Source: Kiritimatiellia bacterium
Lineage (GTDB): Bacteria; Verrucomicrobiota; Kiritimatiellia; RFP12; UBA1067
NCBI GenBank assembly: GCA_017629455.1
Contig: JAGBXE010000053.1
Span: 1 to 10,669, forward strand
Length of the DNA: 10,669 bases
Direction: 5' to 3'
The stretch's first letter is position 1, and each line of letters begins with the position of its first letter. The translations under genes and the position numbers were made by a program. Below are positions 1 through 7,001 of this stretch, one piece after another. Below the pieces are notes generated by a model, which searched no databases, was not told the DNA's origin, and saw nothing but the letters and a program-made list of their open reading frames with translations.

Positions 1-57
1 AATGTGCCGTATTTGCCTGAAGACGTGCGCTCTTACGTTTATTCCGGGTTAAAGTAA
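1..57 (+). CDS. 3' end of an unidentified gene (partial)
   Basis: Reading frame 1 is open from the first base and ends at a TAA at 55-57, giving the C-terminal residues NVPYLPEDVRSYVYSGLK. Only 18 residues are visible, so I cannot assign a family. The piece ends 38 bp before the ABC-F gene on the same strand, which is compatible with co-transcription. It could also be a chance open frame; the lack of any other use for this DNA and the tight spacing are the only support. Confidence 0.45.
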   Translation, partial: NVPYLPEDVRSYVYSGLK

Positions 58-80
58 GTGGAGCTTTCGTTTTACAGCGT

Positions 81-95
81 TGATTATAAATTGAT
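81..95 (+). promoter_or_regulatory. Possible -10 element directly before the ABC-F start
   Basis: The bases TGATTATAAATTGAT lie immediately upstream of the ATG at 96. A TTATAA or TATAAA hexamer at 84-90 preceded by TG would place the transcript start about at the ATG, which would make the mRNA leaderless. No Shine-Dalgarno is present and no convincing -35 hexamer is visible. The gene could instead be read from an upstream promoter with the preceding gene. Confidence 0.3.
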
Positions 96-1802
96 ATGAG
101 TGATTTTCTTTTTTCGCTTAAAGACGTTTCTCTCGCCTTTGGTGGGCCGCCTGTTCTAGATAATGTTTCTCTTTCCGTTTCAAAAGGGCTTCGCGCTGCT
201 TTAACTGGCCGAAACGGTGAAGGCAAGTCGACGCTTATGAAGGTGATGGCGGGTGTTCTTGAGCCCGATGCAGGCGAGATCGTCCGTAAGCCTGGCTTAA
301 AAGTCGTATACGTTTCCCAAGAAGTTCCTCATGACCGCCCTGGGGATGATGCGTTTAACGCTCTTTCAGGCGGTCGCCGCCGCCGTCAAACGCTTGAGGA
401 AGCACTTCTTTCCCATCCCGATGTTTTGCTTTTGGATGAACCGACAAACCATCTCGATGTAGAGGCAATCGACTGGCTTGAAGGTTTTATTCGCCGTCAG
501 CGTGAAATGGCCGTTCTTATTGTCACGCACGATCGCCGTTTTTTAAAGCGTGTGGCAACGAAGATTTTCGATCTCGACCGCGGAGAGCTTTCGGGTTGGG
601 AATGTGATTATCCAACGTTTCTAAAGCGTAAGGCCGAACTCTTGGCAGATGAAGCGGTCTACTGGGAGCGCAAGTCTAAAAAGTTAGCGCAAGAAGAAGC
701 ATGGATACGCCGTGGCGTTAAGGCGCGTACAACGCGAAACGAAGGGCGTGTAGCAGCGCTGATGAAATTGCGCGAAGAGTTTGCACAGCGCCGTCAAAAC
801 GTAGGTAGCGCCACGATGCGCCTTGATACGGCAGCTCCTGGCGGCATGAGCGTTTTAAATGTAAAAAATGTCACCTTTGGATATTCTCCAAACAATACAG
901 TTGTACGCGATTTTTCAGCAACTGTTTTAAGGGGCGAGCGCATTGGAATTTTAGGTGGCAATGGCGCAGGGAAGACTACGCTTTTAAAACTGCTTACTGG
1001 GGCGTTGCAACCTGAAAGCGGATCCGTTGAACTTGGTACCGGTGTTGAGATGGCGTTTTTCGATCAGTTGCGTTCGGAAATAAAGCCTGAACTTACGGTG
1101 GGCGAAAACGTCGCTTCTGATCGCGATGAAGTAACAGTCGGCGGAGTGCGTAAGCACATATATTCTTATTTGGCCGACTTCCTTTTTGCGCCCGAGCGTG
1201 TGCGTACACCAGTTAAGGCGCTTTCTGGCGGTGAGCGTGCGCGCTTGATGTTGGCAAAATTATTTCTTAAGCCGTCCAATCTTTTGATAATGGACGAGCC
1301 TACGAACGATCTTGACATTGAAACTCTTGAACTTTTGGAAGAGCAGCTTTTAGCTTATAAGGGAACGCTTCTTCTCGTAAGCCACGATAGAGAATTTTTG
1401 GATAATGTCGTAACGTCGACGTTCGTTCTTGAAGGCGACGCTCAAGTGCGCACATATCCAGGCGGCTATGAAGAATACTTTGCGCAGTCTGCCGCACGCA
1501 GGCAGGCGCAACAAGCAGCAAGCGAGGCTGCAAAGCGCGAAAGCGCCCCTCAAAGCGTGCGTCAGCAACACGCAAAAAAACTTTCGTTCAATGAGCAACG
1601 TGAGCTTGCCGCGCTTCCTGATAAGATTGCCGCGCTTGAAGAAGAGATTGCGCAAATCAAAGATGCCCTTGCTGACGGAAGTATTTTTAAGTCTGATCCG
1701 ACAAAGGCGCAGGAGTATTTTTCGCGCATGCCCGTTGCCGAAGCTGAGCTTGAAAGTGCCGTTGAGCGCTGGGCCGAGCTTGAAGAGCGTAACGGGGCTT
1801 AA
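96..1802 (+). CDS. uup: ABC-F family ATPase, Uup-type, with a shortened first cassette
   Basis: This is a soluble tandem-ABC protein of the ABC-F family, whose members act on the ribosome or, for Uup, have also been linked to DNA recombination phenotypes. Cassette 1 has Walker A GRNGEGKST (38-46), Q-loop Q75, signature LSGG (90-93), Walker B with D114-E115 and switch H145. A basic Arg-rich linker follows (about 197-230, including KARTTRNEGRV). Cassette 2 has Walker A GGNGAGKTT (287-295), Q324, LSGGE (376-380), D400-E401 and H430. A charged C-terminal coiled-coil region (about 496-568) with a WAELEE-like ending is what marks Uup. In cassette 1 only 14 residues separate Q75 from LSGG, against about 50 in cassette 2. 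The helical subdomain and arm are therefore missing, which accounts for the length of 568 versus about 635 residues in Escherichia coli Uup. The ATG has no Shine-Dalgarno, but the reading begins exactly where family members begin. Function is inferred from family only. Confidence 0.93.
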   Translation: MSDFLFSLKDVSLAFGGPPVLDNVSLSVSKGLRAALTGRNGEGKSTLMKVMAGVLEPDAGEIVRKPGLKVVYVSQEVPHDRPGDDAFNALSGGRRRRQTLEEALLSHPDVLLLDEPTNHLDVEAIDWLEGFIRRQREMAVLIVTHDRRFLKRVATKIFDLDRGELSGWECDYPTFLKRKAELLADEAVYWERKSKKLAQEEAWIRRGVKARTTRNEGRVAALMKLREEFAQRRQNVGSATMRLDTAAPGGMSVLNVKNVTFGYSPNNTVVRDFSATVLRGERIGILGGNGAGKTTLLKLLTGALQPESGSVELGTGVEMAFFDQLRSEIKPELTVGENVASDRDEVTVGGVRKHIYSYLADFLFAPERVRTPVKALSGGERARLMLAKLFLKPSNLLIMDEPTNDLDIETLELLEEQLLAYKGTLLLVSHDREFLDNVVTSTFVLEGDAQVRTYPGGYEEYFAQSAARRQAQQAASEAAKRESAPQSVRQQHAKKLSFNEQRELAALPDKIAALEEEIAQIKDALADGSIFKSDPTKAQEYFSRMPVAEAELESAVERWAELEERNGA

Positions 1803-1810
1803 GAATCTTT

Positions 1811-1819
1811 TGGTATAAT
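1811..1819 (+). promoter_or_regulatory. Extended -10 promoter for ilvE
   Basis: TGGTATAAT is a perfect TATAAT hexamer (1814-1819) with the TGn extension, located 8 bp after the ABC-F stop codon. No good -35 hexamer lies 16-18 bp upstream, as expected for an extended -10 promoter. Transcription would start near 1826, leaving a leader of about 22 nt that contains the Shine-Dalgarno. Confidence 0.65.
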
Positions 1820-1832
1820 GTTAGCGAAAATC

Positions 1833-1838
1833 GGAGGA
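1833..1838 (+). promoter_or_regulatory. Shine-Dalgarno of ilvE
   Basis: GGAGGA lies 9 bases before the ATG at 1848. It is one of the few strong ribosome binding sites in the window and fixes the ilvE start. Confidence 0.85.
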
Positions 1839-1847
1839 AAGTAATAA

Positions 1848-2876
1848 ATGAAGCAGCCTAAAAAGGGTATTGAATGGGAAAAGCTTGGTTTCGGCTTTTC
1901 AGATGTAAACTGCCATTTGCGCATGACTTGGAAAAACGGCAAGTGGTCAAAACCTCAGTTTGTCAAAGAGGCGTCGATTACGATGCATATAGGAGCTGCC
2001 TGCCTTCATTACGGCCAGGAGTGCTTCGAGGGTATTAAGGCGTTCCGTCAGAAGAGCGGCAAGATAGTTATTTTCCGCCCGGATGAAAATGCCAAGAGAA
2101 TGTATCGCACGGCACAGCGCACTTGCATGCCTCCAGTTCCTGTTGAGACATTTATCGACTGCTGCAAGGCTGTCGTAAAGCGCAATGCCGAGTATGTTCC
2201 GCCGTATGGTACTGGCGGCTCGCTTTATATCCGTCCTTTGCTTATCGGCACTGGCCCGCAGATTGGTGTAGCTCCAGCTACGGAGTACACATTTATCATT
2301 ATGGTCATGCCTGTTGGTGCTTATTATAAAGGCGGGCTTAAGCCTGTAAGAGCCGTTATTTTCGACGATTGGGATCGCGCAGCTCCTCAAGGCATGTGCG
2401 ATGTGAAAGTCGGCGGCAACTACGCTGCCGGTATTTTCGCCCACGAAAAGGCAAAGAAGGAAGGCTGGCCGGTTGAGCTTTATCTCGACGCGAAAACGCA
2501 TAAGTACGTCGAGGAGTTTGCAACTTCCAACTTTGCAGGCATCTCTAAGACGGGTTCTTACGTGACGCCCGATTCGCCGTCCATCTTGCCGTCGGTGACG
2601 AATATGTCGCTTAAGCAGTGTGCGAAGGATCTTGGCATTAAGGTTGAATGCCGCCCTGTTCCTTACACCGAAATAAAGAACTTCAAAGCAGTTGCCGCCC
2701 TTGGTACGGCCGTTGTTATTACTCCTGTGTGGGAGATAACGCGCGGCAAAACCGTTATAAAGATTTCCGAGCCCGAAGCCGTTCATCCGACGCTCCAGAA
2801 GCTTTATGACCGCGTGCAGGGCATACAGTACGGCACGATCGCCGATAAGCACAAGTGGTGCTTTGAGGTAGTCTAA
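1848..2876 (+). CDS. ilvE: Branched-chain amino acid aminotransferase (class IV PLP enzyme)
   Basis: The enzyme interconverts Leu, Ile and Val with their 2-oxo acids using 2-oxoglutarate/glutamate, in the cytosol, as the last step of branched-chain amino acid synthesis. The fold-type IV catalytic lysine is K187 in DVKVGGNYAAG (185-195). The Glu that contacts the PLP ring nitrogen is E223 in VEEFATSNF. Substrate-pocket segments include HYGQECFEG (54-62), GGSLYIRP (123-130) and the C-terminal IQYG (326-329). The long form, with the KVGGNYA motif and an IQYG end, matches the eukaryotic/ilvE_II subfamily rather than the E. coli type. Length (342 residues) is normal. It is preceded by its own promoter and a GGAGGA site, and recJ starts 45 bp downstream. 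No other branched-chain biosynthesis gene lies in the window, so the gene is not in a classical ilv operon here. Confidence 0.95.
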   Translation: MKQPKKGIEWEKLGFGFSDVNCHLRMTWKNGKWSKPQFVKEASITMHIGAACLHYGQECFEGIKAFRQKSGKIVIFRPDENAKRMYRTAQRTCMPPVPVETFIDCCKAVVKRNAEYVPPYGTGGSLYIRPLLIGTGPQIGVAPATEYTFIIMVMPVGAYYKGGLKPVRAVIFDDWDRAAPQGMCDVKVGGNYAAGIFAHEKAKKEGWPVELYLDAKTHKYVEEFATSNFAGISKTGSYVTPDSPSILPSVTNMSLKQCAKDLGIKVECRPVPYTEIKNFKAVAALGTAVVITPVWEITRGKTVIKISEPEAVHPTLQKLYDRVQGIQYGTIADKHKWCFEVV

Positions 2877-2908
2877 CGTTATTAACAGGGTTAACGATGG
2901 AGGCATAA

Positions 2909-2913
2909 GAGGA
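2909..2913 (+). promoter_or_regulatory. Shine-Dalgarno deciding the GTG start of recJ
   Basis: GAGGA within AAGAGGAAG lies 8 bases before a GTG at 2922. There is no in-frame ATG nearby that would fit the RecJ N-terminus, so this site supports GTG as the initiation codon. Confidence 0.75.
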
Positions 2914-2921
2914 AGTAATTT

Positions 2922-4553
2922 GTGCAGTCTGACGCATCAGAGATACTTAAAGCGTTGCTTCTCCGCCGAGGAATGTCGGAAGAGGAAATAAGCTTATATC
3001 TCAAGCCGTCGATTGCCGATCTTCCTCTGCCGGAGTCGCTGCCTGGTATAGCCGAGGCTTCTAAAGTTCTTTGCGACGCTCTTGAATCTCGCAGTCGCAT
3101 CGTAGTATTTGGCGATTACGACTGTGATGGCGTTTGTGCGGCCGCGATATTAATGTCTGCGCTTCAGGCGCTCGGAGCGATCGTCAGCGCGTTTCTGCCC
3201 GAGCGTCTTCAAGAAGGCTACGGTATGAGCGATGCGTCCGTAGCGAGAATGCTTAAAGAGTATCCCGACGTTAAGCTCGTAGTTACTGTCGATAACGGCA
3301 TAAATTCCGTTCGCCAGATTGCTGATCTTAAAAGTCGTGGCATTAGCGTTGTCGTTACCGACCATCATCTGCCGGGCGATGAATTGCCGCCGGCCGATGT
3401 TCTAGTAAACCCTAAGGTTTCATCGCCAGATGCGCTAAACGGGCTTTGCGGAGCAGGCGTAGCTTTCATGCTTGCCAATAAGCTCGTCGACGATGCGCGT
3501 AAGCGTCAAATTTATTCTGGCCCTGCCATTGGTGGGCCGCTTTTAGTTCTAGCAGGTCTAGCGACGGTTACCGATATTATGCCGCTTGTTGGGCCCAATA
3601 GAATTTTTGTCGCCGAGGCTCTTCGCCGCTTTAGTTCGTGGGCGCCGCTTGGGCTTAAAGAGCTTTACTTGCGTGCCGCACGTTCCGGTGCTGATAAACT
3701 TACTGTAAGGGATTTTGGCTACCTTCTAGGTCCGCGTATCAACGCTGCAGGGCGCATAGCAAGCGGCATGGATGCTCTCGATTTATTACTTGAGACGAAC
3801 GGCGAGCGTGTGCGTGAGTATGCTAGGCGCATCGACTTAAATAATACTGCACGCAAGTCGATTGAGCAGCGAATGACCGAAGAGGCTATGAAGAAGGTCG
3901 TTCCGGGAGCTAGCGCACAGGTGATTGATTTGCCTAAAGGCCACCCTGGAGTTTCTGGCATAGTCGCAGCTCGTATGCTTGAAAGGCTTCGCGCAGAAGT
4001 GCCTGTTTGCGTTATAGCAGCAGGCCATGGTTCGGCGCGTTCGCCTGAATGGTTTAATATACGCGATGCGTTTGTTGCGTGTTCTCACTTGCTTGCAACA
4101 TTCGGCGGCCATGCCGCAGCTGGTGGCTTTGCCGTAAAAGAAGGCAAGATTGATGAGTTTAGAGCGGCCCTTTGCGAATACTCGTCTAAATTTAATACTT
4201 GCGAGCACATTCAGGCTAGGGGCGAGCCCGAGATGGTTCTTTCGCCCGAAGATCTTACCTTGGAGCTTGCTGAAGCGCTTGAAGTGATGGAGCCCTTTGG
4301 CGAAGGCAATGAGGAGCCAGTTTTTGGGTTAAAGGGCGTTACGCTTTCCGACGTGCGTTTTCTCGGGACTGGTCGCAAGCACATAACTTTAACGGTGCGG
4401 CCTTGCGGTTTAAGAGCCGTCTGGTGGGGGCACGGCGATCGCTTTGAAGATATTCGCTTAGCAGGTTCTAAACCGCGCGATATTTCATTTTGTCTTTCCG
4501 TTTCAAATTACGGCGAGCGTCATCTTGAATTGCGCCTAGTGTCAGTAGACTAA
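2922..4553 (+). CDS. recJ: Single-stranded-DNA-specific 5'-3' exonuclease RecJ
   Basis: RecJ degrades single-stranded DNA 5' to 3' in RecFOR recombination, mismatch repair and base excision repair. The DHH phosphoesterase core carries motif I GDYDCDG (64-70), VDNG (123-126), the DHH triad at 147-149 and TVTDIMP (215-221). GPRINAAGR (270-278) leads into the helical connector. The DHHA1 domain carries GHPGVSGIVAARM (340-352), SARS (371-374) and GGHAAAGGF (395-403). The C-terminal OB-like domain includes EPFGEGNEEPVFGL (457-470). All metal-binding acidic and His positions I expect are present, and 543 residues is close to the usual 560-580. Translation starts at GTG. The gene lies 45 bp after ilvE and its TAA overlaps the ATG of the next gene (TAATG), indicating co-transcription and probable translational coupling. 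Confidence 0.96.
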   Translation: MQSDASEILKALLLRRGMSEEEISLYLKPSIADLPLPESLPGIAEASKVLCDALESRSRIVVFGDYDCDGVCAAAILMSALQALGAIVSAFLPERLQEGYGMSDASVARMLKEYPDVKLVVTVDNGINSVRQIADLKSRGISVVVTDHHLPGDELPPADVLVNPKVSSPDALNGLCGAGVAFMLANKLVDDARKRQIYSGPAIGGPLLVLAGLATVTDIMPLVGPNRIFVAEALRRFSSWAPLGLKELYLRAARSGADKLTVRDFGYLLGPRINAAGRIASGMDALDLLLETNGERVREYARRIDLNNTARKSIEQRMTEEAMKKVVPGASAQVIDLPKGHPGVSGIVAARMLERLRAEVPVCVIAAGHGSARSPEWFNIRDAFVACSHLLATFGGHAAAGGFAVKEGKIDEFRAALCEYSSKFNTCEHIQARGEPEMVLSPEDLTLELAEALEVMEPFGEGNEEPVFGLKGVTLSDVRFLGTGRKHITLTVRPCGLRAVWWGHGDRFEDIRLAGSKPRDISFCLSVSNYGERHLELRLVSVD

Positions 4554-5407
4554 TGGCAAAAAGGGTGGCGAGGTTTCGTTTCTGCCGCATTGGGCTTATA
4601 GCGTGTTTGCTCGCTTTCGCTTTTGGATGTTCGCGCGCTCCAGTTGAGAGCATACGGTGGAATGTAATGGGCACGGTAGCCGCCGTGCAGGTAAAGGGCG
4701 GTATCGGAGAAACGAAAGCCGCATTTTCAGAATCTAAGGCTGTATTTAAGCGTATAGAAACTCTCTTAAATGCGCATAGTCCAACATCCGAAATTACTAA
4801 GCTTTCAAAGTTGGACAATACGTATGTTCTTATAAAATGCACTACTTTCGTCCGCCCGTGCTACGAGGCGGCCTTTATGTTCCAAGATTTAACTAAAGGG
4901 GCTTTTAATCCGCGCTGGAGGGGTGATAAGACGCTTGATCTTGGCGCGATTGCTAAAGGCTTTGCGGTCGATAAGGCATCAGATAAGCTTTTAGAAGGTA
5001 AAGTAAATGTTCCGTGCTTAATCGATTTAGGCGGCAACTTAAAGGCCGTTAGCGGCCAATGGAATGTTGGCATTAAGAGCCCCTGGGGCGAAGGTATGGC
5101 GGCGTTTGTTGACTTGCATGAAGGAGAGGCTCTTGCAACTAGCGCCACTTATTTCCGCGGCAATCACATAAGTGATGCTCGCACAGGTAAGGTCGTTTCC
5201 AATGGGGTCGCGTCTGTTACAGTTTTATGTCGTTCGGCAATGATGGCCGACGGTTTATCAACGTCGCTTTTTGTTCTTGGCCCAGAAGAAGGGCGCTTAC
5301 TTCTTGCGTCAATTGCTCCTAACCCTGCGTTTGGTGAGGTTAGCGTCTTTTGGATTATGGAAGACGGCAGGGCGTTTGGGGATGGAAGGTTCAAGCAAAA
5401 GCGATAG
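4553..5407 (+). CDS. apbE: FAD:protein FMN transferase, ApbE family (compact)
   Basis: ApbE-type enzymes attach FMN from FAD to a Thr/Ser of target flavoproteins (for example Nqr/Rnf subunits) on the outer side of the inner membrane. The N-terminus is basic, followed by a hydrophobic stretch (about 12-25) and C26 in AFAFGCS, a weak lipobox, so a lipoprotein is likely but not certain. Family motifs are VMGT (38-41), NAHSPTSEI (73-81), LDLGAIAKGFAVDKA (128-142), DLGGN (158-162), HISDARTG (205-212) and ADGLST (232-237). In the last motif D233 and T237 fit the Mg-binding pair. The segment between GAFNP (116-120) and the DLG motif is only about 10 residues, whereas many homologues have several tens more; the protein is 284 residues versus about 330-350. 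The ATG overlaps the recJ stop. Its 3' end overlaps a convergent small gene by 99 bp. No flavinylation target is visible in the window. Confidence 0.9.
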   Translation: MAKRVARFRFCRIGLIACLLAFAFGCSRAPVESIRWNVMGTVAAVQVKGGIGETKAAFSESKAVFKRIETLLNAHSPTSEITKLSKLDNTYVLIKCTTFVRPCYEAAFMFQDLTKGAFNPRWRGDKTLDLGAIAKGFAVDKASDKLLEGKVNVPCLIDLGGNLKAVSGQWNVGIKSPWGEGMAAFVDLHEGEALATSATYFRGNHISDARTGKVVSNGVASVTVLCRSAMMADGLSTSLFVLGPEEGRLLLASIAPNPAFGEVSVFWIMEDGRAFGDGRFKQKR

Positions 5408-5680
5408 AATCTTAATCGCTTCGCTCGTTGCGTTTGTGCTGTTTACTTTCCAGCATCCGTCCGAACCCTGGCATGAAACTAGTTTTATTGCGATATCCGA
5501 TGCCGAAAGTCCGTTCGTACCAAATATGTCGTAACTAACATTTAATGGCGGTGGATTTGTCGGGGCGCGGTCAAGAGCGTGTTCTACTTCGTTTATGACG
5601 CTCGGCTCTAATGTGTAACCAGAATCGTTGATTATGGGAACGGTAAATGTCGCGGCAAGTGCGATAGGCAGGATTTTCAT
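5309..5680 (-). CDS. Small unidentified protein with one QxxDGxW repeat-like motif
   Basis: I do not recognise this gene. It starts 11 bp after the mnmE stop on the same strand, fills the only otherwise empty stretch here, and has AGG about 7 bases before the ATG, so it is probably read with mnmE. The 123 residues begin with Lys and a hydrophobic run (MKILPIALAATFTVPII), which could be a signal peptide or anchor without a clear cleavage site. A Pro-rich turn (about 40-45) follows. The segment LVSCQGSDGCW (67-77) followed by a hydrophobic helix (about 84-96) resembles a single QW-type repeat of alpha/alpha-barrel proteins such as terpene cyclases and prenyltransferases. Beyond residue 99 the sequence is basic and lies antisense to the apbE 3' end. 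One such motif cannot form a full barrel, so function is unknown. It may be a chance open frame, though its position and composition argue for a real gene. Confidence 0.55.
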   Translation of the reverse strand: MKILPIALAATFTVPIINDSGYTLEPSVINEVEHALDRAPTNPPPLNVSYDIFGTNGLSASDIAIKLVSCQGSDGCWKVNSTNATSEAIKILSLLLEPSIPKRPAVFHNPKDANLTKRRVRSN

Positions 5681-5691
5681 AAAAGCCTATT

Positions 5692-6948
5692 TTATTTGCC
5701 GACGCAAAAGCGCGAAAAGAGCTGCTCCAGAAGGTCGCTGGAGTACGTCTGCCCCGAAAGGTTGCCTAATTCATTTGCGATAATTCTTGCTGTATTGGCG
5801 GCAAGAACTATATCAAGCGAGCTGGTAATTGTCTCTTCGACGTTTTTAAGCTCGGTAAGCGCTTTTACATATACGCTAAGAGCTTCATCATTAAAGTCGG
5901 CATCTGTTGAGTCGGACGGGGTGGCGGAGATTTCTTCAAGGCGTTTTGCAACGGCGCTTTTTAATTCATCGATTCCTTCGCCAGTCACTGCCGAGACGTT
6001 TAGACCGGAAGCGCGCGATATGTCGCATTTGGAATGTACTTTAATCGCACCTGGGAAATCGCAATCAAGAGCGATGACGATATCGGCTTTCGAAATTAGG
6101 TCTTCGGCGCGCTTTACCCCTTGGGCTTCGATTTGGTCGGAAGTAGTTCTTAATCCCGCAGTATCAACTATCTTAACGGGCCATCCGTCAATATCGAGCC
6201 ACGCTTCGATTGCATCGCGCGTTGTGCCTGGCGTATCGGAGACAATAGCTCTATTTTCTTCAAGAAGGGCGTTTAAAAGCGATGACTTGCCTGAGTTTGG
6301 AGCGCCCGCAAGAACAACGAGCGCACCATTTTGCAGAAGGCGTTTTTCGCGGATCGATTTTTCTGCGTTTTTTAGCGCTTCAGAAAGCGCGGCAAATTCG
6401 GAGCGAAGGGAACTAAAGAACTTCTCACCGAGATCGCTCTCGTCGACATCAAGAGCGTATTCGAGAGTTGAAGATACGCGAAGGGCGCGTTCGTAAAGGC
6501 TTTTGTTCTCTTTGGCTCTTCGCCCGGCTAAGCCTTCAAGCGCAGCGTCGGCCGCTCTATCAGTCTTAGCATCGATAAGCTCGATAACAGACTTAGCCTG
6601 ATCGTAGTCTAAGCGAGCGTTAAGAAACGCACGTTGCGTAAATTCGCCGCGCCGTGCCAGCCTTGCGCCGTTAGCAAAGCAAGCTTCCAACATTCGCCGC
6701 GGGGTGACGGTGCCGCCGTGGCATTGAAACTCTACGACATCCTCCCCCGTGTATGAGTGAGGACCTTTGAAGGCAAGAATTACGCAATCGTCAATAGGCG
6801 TTTGCGCGTAAGTAATGCGACCTGCGCGCACATCTCGCCCTGAAAGAGTGCGCGCAATTGAAAAAGAGTCAGGGCCTGATACGCGCACAACGGCTATTCC
6901 GCCTCTGCCTGAACCTGTAGCTATGGCAGCTATCGTGTCAGAAGACAT
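5692..6948 (-). CDS. mnmE: tRNA modification GTPase MnmE
   Basis: With MnmG, MnmE builds the (carboxymethyl)aminomethyl group on wobble uridine U34 of certain tRNAs. The N-terminal folate-binding/dimerisation domain starts SSDTIAAIATGSGRGG and includes TGEDVVEFQCHGG (67-79) and GEFTQRAFLN (101-110). The embedded G domain has P-loop GAPNSGKS (215-222), switch segment DTPGTTRD (238-245), DTAG (262-265), G4 as SKCD (306-309) where NKxD is usual, and SAVTGEG (319-325). The C-terminal helical domain ends SRFCVGK with the catalytic Cys (C415), matching the FCIGK family ending. At 418 residues it is shorter than the usual 450-460; part of the loss lies between DTAG and G4. The ATG at 6948 gives the family-typical N-terminus, with only AGG as a weak Shine-Dalgarno about 9 bases upstream. 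It follows the acyl-CoA ligase by 36 bp and is likely in the same transcript. Confidence 0.96.
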   Translation of the reverse strand: MSSDTIAAIATGSGRGGIAVVRVSGPDSFSIARTLSGRDVRAGRITYAQTPIDDCVILAFKGPHSYTGEDVVEFQCHGGTVTPRRMLEACFANGARLARRGEFTQRAFLNARLDYDQAKSVIELIDAKTDRAADAALEGLAGRRAKENKSLYERALRVSSTLEYALDVDESDLGEKFFSSLRSEFAALSEALKNAEKSIREKRLLQNGALVVLAGAPNSGKSSLLNALLEENRAIVSDTPGTTRDAIEAWLDIDGWPVKIVDTAGLRTTSDQIEAQGVKRAEDLISKADIVIALDCDFPGAIKVHSKCDISRASGLNVSAVTGEGIDELKSAVAKRLEEISATPSDSTDADFNDEALSVYVKALTELKNVEETITSSLDIVLAANTARIIANELGNLSGQTYSSDLLEQLFSRFCVGK

Positions 6949-6967
6949 GAAAATAGCCTGTTGTGCG

Positions 6968-7001
6968 CTTAACGAACTGCGCCCTTATTCGTTAAGGGCG
7001 C
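6968..7001 (-). repeat. Overlapping inverted repeats between the acyl-CoA ligase and mnmE
   Basis: GCGCCCTTA (6979-6987) and TAAGGGCGC (6993-7001) form a perfect 9-bp stem with a 5-nt loop, enclosing the ligase stop codon. CTTAACGAA (6968-6976) and TTCGTTAAG (6988-6996) form another perfect 9-bp stem with an 11-nt loop. Bases 6988-6996 belong to both structures, so they exclude each other in the RNA. In the leftward transcript neither hairpin is followed by a U tract, so neither is a standard intrinsic terminator. The set lies 20-50 nt before the mnmE ATG. Confidence 0.6.

Noticed and set aside
2874..2896. Repeated TTAAC/GTTAA bases between ilvE and recJ forming small palindromes
   Set aside because: Alternative stems are only 5 bp and AT-rich with no U tract, so they are too weak to call a terminator or operator.
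1947..2906. 319-residue open frame antisense to ilvE
   Set aside because: It lies within a well-supported gene, has an Arg/Asn/Leu-rich composition typical of antisense frames, and shows no domain motif.
5271..5534. 87-residue plus-strand frame spanning the apbE end and the following gap
   Set aside because: It overlaps apbE out of frame, has no ribosome binding site, and the minus-strand gene explains this DNA better.
5696..6496. 266-residue Ser/Arg-rich open frame antisense to mnmE
   Set aside because: It is the antisense of a clear MnmE with low-complexity composition and no recognisable domain.
6979..7001. Intrinsic terminator after the acyl-CoA ligase
   Set aside because: The 9-bp GC-rich hairpin is real but neither strand has a U run after it; recorded as an inverted repeat instead.
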